Of a stretch of 17,925 nucleotides of DNA, positions 13,764 to 17,925 are shown piece after piece. The stretch comes from Microcaldota archaeon (lineage in GTDB: Archaea > Aenigmatarchaeota > Aenigmatarchaeia > QMZP01 > QMZT01): the NCBI GenBank assembly GCA_013151465.1, contig JAADIF010000074.1:1-17925 (forward strand). Direction: 5' to 3'. How positions within the stretch are numbered: the stretch's first letter is position 1; each line of letters opens with the position of its first letter. The notes beneath the pieces were generated by a model, which had not been told where the DNA came from, ran no database searches, and saw only the letters and a program-made list of their open reading frames with translations. Both the position numbers and the translations under genes were made by a program.

Positions 13764-15881
13764 CTACACGCCAAAAAATCTCTGGAACCAGCTTATTATT
13801 GTGTCGATAAGCGAAGGACTTACGCATTTGCTGTTGACGCAGACATTGCTTTTACATTCGTGGTTGTTGTCGCATGGAAGATTTCCGCCTTTTTGCGTTT
13901 TCATCTCTTTATCTGCATCGCAATAGGCGCCATCTTTCCTAAATCCTATCGGAAGGCATTTCCCATTTTCCTTGCATCCGCTGCATGCGTTCTCTATGCT
14001 TTCGACGCATTTCCCATTTTCGCAGGCGACCGGGCATCTGTATTTTTCAGATGCAACCTTACCATCAGAAGTGCAGATGCCTTCCTGAAGCGTTTTTCCG
14101 TCGACGTCGCATATATCAGCAAAAAACGAACCATCTGTCCCTTTGGCTATGCCCGAAACATAATAACTCAATCCATCATCCGAGTCGATGCATGCGGCGC
14201 CATTATCTTCTTTACACTCGCAATGGCACGAACCTTCAATATAACCATTGGGGCAAGATAATTGGCAGTAATAGCTGCAGCAATCGATATCGCATTTCTC
14301 ATTTTCTTCACATATACCATCGCCGCATTTACTATCTATACACTTTCCGTCTTCGCAGCCGTTCGGGCATGCTTTGCACCCTCCGGTAGCAACATATGAG
14401 CACTTTGCCCTTTCAGTTCCAGGATTTATGCATTTTGGATATTTTGTCTTCATGCATGCAGAGCCATCTGCGCAGTATGTATCCTTTTCAGGAACGCCGC
14501 AATCGGAATCCGATGTGCATGCAGATGTAGGAACTGCCAGGCATTCCCCGTCTTTGCACCCATTCGGGCAACTATATATCGTTTTCTCTATGCCGTTTTC
14601 ACCACAAAAGAACTCTTCGACGGCTCTGCAAACAGAATTGCATTCTTCCCCAGGTTCGCAAAAACCGGTGCAATACGTACATGAATCCTCTTCGGTGATA
14701 CCTGAACCTGTCTTGACTTTCCCTCTTTTGTAGTAATTCTTTCCACCGTCCGAGTCTGAGCATGTATCTTTTGGGTGGATACACTCGTCCCATACGCTAA
14801 ATGTATTGACGCCGCATTTTCCAGTTTCCTCTGAACAATGACCTTTGCAAAATCTTTCTGATTCTTCTTTCCATTCTGATGCTGATTTGCAGGTTATTGA
14901 AATTTCTATCTCGGTTCCAGGGACACTTTTGATAATAAGATTATCTGTATTAGATGAACCTTTTATTCCCGTTTCATCGGACGAAGTCGACGATGATATC
15001 ATGTTTTCTGTTCCGGTTCCATCATAGCATACCCAGCTGGCATGCGAATAATATTTTTCAGATTTGCACTTATAGACTGGACATTTATACTCGTTATATT
15101 TTTCTGTAAACATGGGATTCGAGCCATTCTCGCAGATTGGCATGGTACATGATGAATACCCCTTTTGATTTTCTTGATTCTCTTCCTGTTGATTTTGGTT
15201 TTCGTTATACACTCCAGTCCCGGATGTGAGGTAGTTGCAATATCCAGGACTTTCCTTCTTTCCGAGATAAATATCGTTTGCATACAACGCATCTTCCTGC
15301 GTGACCTTTCCATCGTTGTTAAGATCGATGCAGCAAATGTTATCCGGCATCGGCAATCTTTCAAAATATACATCTTCAATTAGTTTCACATCACCAGGAG
15401 TGACCTTTCCATCACCGTTAGCATCACCGATAAGAGAGGCGGATGTGCAGTGAATAGAATCAGTGGAACAATCTTTGGGGCAGTTGCATTCGTTTTCCCA
15501 TTCTTCGCATATACCATTGCCGCAATCGGAACAAATGGGATAACCGCCAATAACATCCATGCAGACCCCATCGCTTCCAGGTCGCGATGTGGATATGCTT
15601 TCCAATCCTTCACAGCATTTTACGGCGATTCCTGATTGTTCTCCCGCCTTTGCGCATTCGACGTCTTTGACGTACTCAGCGCCACATTCACCTTTATAGA
15701 ATGAAAATTCTTCGCATAAGTTTCCATCTCCAAAGATGCAATATGTGCCGGTCTCATTGGATTCGAGTGTATACCCCATTTCGGTACAATATGTTGCGGC
15801 GGGGTTAGGCATTGCCTGTGTATTGCTTGGAATCAAAATAAATGCTATTGCAACCATCGCTATAAATGCATATATTTTCAT
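13764..15881 (-). CDS. Large secreted Cys-rich protein with dockerin module
   Basis: A 705-residue protein. ATG 15881 is chosen because GGGAGGT lies seven bases upstream and a signal peptide follows (residues 1-23, ending NTQA). A longer reading from 16043 would run through the tRNA gene. Residues 26-67 resemble DUF333 (NPAATYC through EFSFYKGEC). A CGNGICEEWENECNCPKDC module (120-138) and a dockerin-type pair of calcium loops follow: GDANGDGKVTPGDV (152-165) and DLNNDGKVTQED (186-197). The long remainder is Cys-rich, with repeats of the form CPxxCxxGxC (three copies seen). It ends in a hydrophobic/amphipathic tail, IDTIISWFQRFFGV, which may hold it at the membrane. It is likely an extracellular disulfide-rich surface protein. 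No cohesin partner is present here. Confidence 0.8.
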   Translation of the reverse strand: MKIYAFIAMVAIAFILIPSNTQAMPNPAATYCTEMGYTLESNETGTYCIFGDGNLCEEFSFYKGECGAEYVKDVECAKAGEQSGIAVKCCEGLESISTSRPGSDGVCMDVIGGYPICSDCGNGICEEWENECNCPKDCSTDSIHCTSASLIGDANGDGKVTPGDVKLIEDVYFERLPMPDNICCIDLNNDGKVTQEDALYANDIYLGKKESPGYCNYLTSGTGVYNENQNQQEENQENQKGYSSCTMPICENGSNPMFTEKYNEYKCPVYKCKSEKYYSHASWVCYDGTGTENMISSSTSSDETGIKGSSNTDNLIIKSVPGTEIEISITCKSASEWKEESERFCKGHCSEETGKCGVNTFSVWDECIHPKDTCSDSDGGKNYYKRGKVKTGSGITEEDSCTYCTGFCEPGEECNSVCRAVEEFFCGENGIEKTIYSCPNGCKDGECLAVPTSACTSDSDCGVPEKDTYCADGSACMKTKYPKCINPGTERAKCSYVATGGCKACPNGCEDGKCIDSKCGDGICEENEKCDIDCCSYYCQLSCPNGYIEGSCHCECKEDNGAACIDSDDGLSYYVSGIAKGTDGSFFADICDVDGKTLQEGICTSDGKVASEKYRCPVACENGKCVESIENACSGCKENGKCLPIGFRKDGAYCDADKEMKTQKGGNLPCDNNHECKSNVCVNSKCVSPSLIDTIISWFQRFFGV

Positions 15882-15927
15882 ATTAAATACCTCCCTTTTC
15901 ATCCATCTGTTTGAGTATTGCCATTGC

Positions 15928-15936
15928 TTATATATT
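15928..15936 (-). promoter_or_regulatory. TATA-like box of the dockerin protein gene
   Basis: On the minus strand TAATATATAAG lies about 50 bases before the ATG at 15881. It would give a transcript with a leader of some 24 bases that contains the GGGAGGT ribosome site. Confidence 0.45.
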
Positions 15937-16007
15937 AAGAATAACGTTTTCTTTCGGTTTTTTGCGAACGATAATGTTCGGGAAATAAGAAAAATAAAAT
16001 AGGCTAT

Positions 16008-16080
16008 GGGTCCGGCCGGATTCGAACCAGCGATCTTCGCCACGTCAAGGCGACGTCCTAACCAACTAGACCACGGACCC
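16008..16080 (-). tRNA. tRNA-Val (GAC)
   Basis: A 73-base cloverleaf folds by eye. Acceptor GGGTCCG pairs with CGGACCC, and D arm GTCT pairs with the matching GGAC (G10-C25 pair intact). The anticodon stem is TCGCC with GGCGA around loop TTGACGT, so the anticodon is GAC. T arm GCTGG pairs with CCGGC around TTCGAAT. No CCA is encoded, as in many archaea. Downstream on its strand (16007-15980) is T-rich, a likely terminator. The first unit of the upstream hairpin array begins at the base next to its 5' end and carries a TATA-like GATATAAC about 20 bases upstream. Confidence 0.95.
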
Positions 16081-16377
16081 TTTTTGGATAGTTAACGGTT
16101 ATATCGGTTAACTGTCCGATAAGACGCAGGTCTTCGACCATGCGTCAAACACTCCTGTGCGAATCTGTGCGACGTTTAATCATACTCCGTTAAACGCAGG
16201 TCTTCGACCATGCGTCAAACACTCCTGTGCGAACCTGCATGGCGATTAACTACACTCTGTTAAGCCAGGTGCTTTGCACCTACGCCAGTCACTCCTGTGC
16301 GAAACCATGTAACAGTTAGCTTTATATCTCCTTGTCCAACGCGGGTTCTCCGAACCTGCGTCAGGCGCTTATCGTGA
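16081..16377. repeat. Array 1: about four 70-base hairpin units 5' of tRNA-Val(GAC)
   Basis: ACTCCTGTGCGAA recurs at exact 70-base steps (16151, 16221, 16291), with a weak fourth copy near 16365. Each unit carries a hairpin whose arms differ but stay complementary: GGTC-ttc-GACC inside GACGCA/TGCGTC (16123-16146), nearly the same at 16194-16215, AGGTGC-ttt-GCACCT (16267-16281), and ACGC plus GGTTC-tcc-GAACC plus GCGT (16339-16361). Between hairpins lie GTTAA-rich inverted repeats. The remaining T-rich DNA to 16480 shows nothing else. Function is unknown. Confidence 0.75.
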
Positions 16378-16480
16378 AATGGTGCAATTATTGGTTTGTT
16401 GTCGATTGTCAATGTTTTGTATGCACTTCTAATTGTTTTGGTTTATCATTTTTATATTTGCATCTTTTCACTTTGGGGAT

Positions 16481-16552
16481 GGGCTCTCTGGGAATTGAAC
16501 CCAGGACCTCTGCCGTGTGAGGGCAGCGTCATAACCACTAGACCAAGAGCCC
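16481..16552 (-). tRNA. tRNA-Val (CAC)
   Basis: A 72-base cloverleaf folds by eye. Acceptor GGGCTCT pairs with AGAGCCC, and the D arm is GTCT with TGAC. The anticodon stem CTGCC pairs with GGCAG around loop CTCACAC, giving anticodon CAC. T arm CTGGG pairs with CCCAG around TTCAATT. No encoded CCA. Reading the same loop one base earlier would suggest CTC-type Glu-like features, but T33 fixes the anticodon as CAC. Its 5' flank carries the same array type as the other tRNA-Val gene, although the two tRNA bodies differ strongly. Confidence 0.93.
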
Positions 16553-16856
16553 TTTTTGGATAGTTAACAGTTATATCGGTTAACCGTCCGATAAGACGCA
16601 GGTGCTTTGCACCTACGTCAAACACTCCTGTGCGAATCTGTGCGACGTTTAACCATACTCCGTTAAACGCAGGTCTTCGACCATGCGTCAAACACTCCTG
16701 TGCGAACCCGCATGGCGATTAACTACACTCTGTTAAGCCAGATGCTCTTTGCACCTACGCTAGTTACCCCCATACGAAGAACCTATATGACTATTAATTT
16801 ATTCCTCGATATACCAATGCTCTTTGCACCTGCATCAGACGCTCATACGCAAACGT
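16553..16856. repeat. Array 2: about four 70-base hairpin units 5' of tRNA-Val(CAC)
   Basis: It is nearly identical to array 1 for the first two units and then drifts. ACTCCTGTGCGAA occurs at 16624 and 16694, degenerating to related text near 16767 and 16841. Its first hairpin tip is GGTGC-ttt-GCACC (16601-16613) where array 1 has GGTC-ttc-GACC; the outer arms GACG/CGTC persist. Units 3 and 4 share TGCTCTTTGCACC. From 16857 to 16994 I see no gene and no further repeat. Confidence 0.75.
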
Positions 16857-16994
16857 GCAACAATTGTTCCTTGCATCGATATCAATTCTTGCAGTTTATC
16901 ATTTATGCAGCATCCGGCATCCTGAAACTTCAATGGTTCGTGTAGAGATAATAAGATTAATCCATACAGCAATAAATATCTTTTTGTATCCGCG

Positions 16995-17925
16995 CTATCC
17001 CATGATGTGTATTATATATGTGGGAAGTGTCGTGAGAGATCTTGTTACATTTTCTATTGTAGGTATAGCCACTTGGGGAAATATACCAAGAATAATGACA
17101 ATTATACTAAGCGTAAGAATGGGAATCTTCATTGAGAGATGTACATCTAACCGTTTTTTATTCGGACCCAAAAAGACGGAAGAGAATAGCTTCAGGGAAT
17201 AAGCAAGTGTAAGCCCTGAAACCGCAAGTGCTATTATCGTTATCAGTGGATTTGCATACCACACGGCCATATATATCATCCACTTTGATATGAAACCGCT
17301 TGTTAAAGGTATTCCTGTCAATGCGAGCACGCCAATCAGGGCAGATAACAGCAAGAAATCGTTTTTAACTGAAATCTTGCCTATCTCCTCTTCCTTGTAT
17401 GCATGCATCACGGCGCCGAATGTCATAAAAATCAATAACTCTATCAGGATATTATTAAGCATCTGGTACGTTCCTGCTGTAATCCCTGCACTGCTTCCAA
17501 TGGCGAATGCCGTAAGAATATATCCTCCTTGAGATATCGAAGAGTATGCAAGGAGGCGCTTTATATTCTTCTGCACAAGTGCAAGAAGCGCTCCTATAAT
17601 CATTGTGACTATACCGAAGGTCACAAGTATCCAATTGAATGATATCATATCAAATATGAAAAGGACCCTCATGATGCAATATATGCCGATTGCCGATGAT
17701 GATGCAGCGAAAATTGCACCTACCGGTGCCGGTGTCCCTTCTATCGCATCTGGCTTCCATGCATGGAACGGAAACATGGCGGCTTTCAATCCAAAACCGC
17801 CGATGAGAAGACCGAGAATAATCATAAACAGCGGACTGGAAGCAATTCCAGAGCTTATATCCGCCATGTTGAGAGTGCCGGTAAGGCCATATATCATGGC
17901 TATTGCAATGAGTATGAATGTTGAT
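16995..17925 (-). CDS. Proton-pumping NuoN/MrpD-like membrane subunit, partial
   Basis: The C-terminal 309 codons of a polytopic protein whose start lies beyond the right edge; the frame stays open to the last base, so the ATG at 17897 is internal. The family text is clear: LKAAMFPFHAWKPDAIEGTP, followed by PVGAIFAASSSAIGIYC, then KNIKRLLAYSSISQGGYIL, with Lys residues of the proton channel in both. These belong to the ND2/ND4/ND5-type antiporter-like subunits of complex I, membrane-bound hydrogenases and Mrp antiporters. At least eight hydrophobic segments are visible. The charge and motif details do not let me choose among these complexes. The other subunits, if any, would be to the right of the window. 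Confidence 0.85.
   Translation of the reverse strand, partial: STFILIAIAMIYGLTGTLNMADISSGIASSPLFMIILGLLIGGFGLKAAMFPFHAWKPDAIEGTPAPVGAIFAASSSAIGIYCIMRVLFIFDMISFNWILVTFGIVTMIIGALLALVQKNIKRLLAYSSISQGGYILTAFAIGSSAGITAGTYQMLNNILIELLIFMTFGAVMHAYKEEEIGKISVKNDFLLLSALIGVLALTGIPLTSGFISKWMIYMAVWYANPLITIIALAVSGLTLAYSLKLFSSVFLGPNKKRLDVHLSMKIPILTLSIIVIILGIFPQVAIPTIENVTRSLTTLPTYIIHIMG

Noticed and set aside
15882..16043. Upstream extension of the dockerin protein to 16043
   Set aside because: It would read through the tRNA-Val(GAC) gene; a good ribosome site and signal peptide mark the start at 15881.
16121..16310. CRISPR array with repeats of about 41 bases and spacers of about 30
   Set aside because: The period looks right, but the would-be spacers are related to one another, recur in the second array, and the repeat itself changes in paired arms. 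No cas gene is near.
16501..16530. Reading the second tRNA as tRNA-Glu
   Set aside because: The anticodon stem CTGCC/GGCAG fixes the seven-base loop as CTCACAC, so positions 34-36 are CAC (Val), not CTC.
16700..17202. Plus-strand frames of 81 and 115 codons over array 2 and the NuoN-like gene
   Set aside because: They translate repeat units or the antisense of a conserved membrane protein; no ribosome site or family match.

Overview
The window looks archaeal. Protein families point that way (prefoldin alpha, Trm5, a two-zinc-finger TtuA/Ncs6 tRNA thiolase, an AK6/Fap7-like kinase), both tRNA genes lack an encoded CCA, and several genes have a TATA-like box about 26 bases before a start codon. 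Cys-rich secreted proteins and small lipoproteins would suit a DPANN-like lineage, but I cannot fix the phylum from sequence alone.

Left part (1-5200): a partial AK6-like kinase (-), an AT-rich transglutaminase-like lipoprotein (+), a small Cys-containing lipoprotein (-) and prefoldin alpha (-). A shared TATA-like box then leads to a tRNA thiolase (+) that carries an in-frame repeat-derived insert of about 50 residues. Two more copies of that repeat lie just past its stop codon, followed by four back-to-back hairpins, a cysteine-free Mrp-type ATPase and an SdpI-like membrane protein.

Centre (5201-11097): a regulatory-looking leader, then gatC-gatA-gatB-aspS with touching, overlapping or very short junctions, a terminator-like hairpin and an HD-domain protein. 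AspRS is of bacterial type with a His that I associate with non-discriminating enzymes. Together the four genes would charge tRNA-Asn with Asp and amidate it to Asn. The leader encodes a 23-residue peptide with 8 Asn, embedded in mutually exclusive stems. This is the best candidate in the window for an undescribed system: Asn-responsive attenuation of an Asn-tRNA operon in an archaeon.

Right part (11129-17925): a small proline/aspartate-tailed lipoprotein (-), a MATE transporter (+), Trm5 (-), a 705-residue secreted dockerin-containing Cys-rich protein (-), two tRNA-Val genes (GAC and CAC anticodons, both -), and the 3' part of a proton-pumping NuoN/MrpD-like subunit (-). Each tRNA-Val gene is preceded, on its own strand, by an array of about four 70-base units whose hairpin stems change in a compensatory way.
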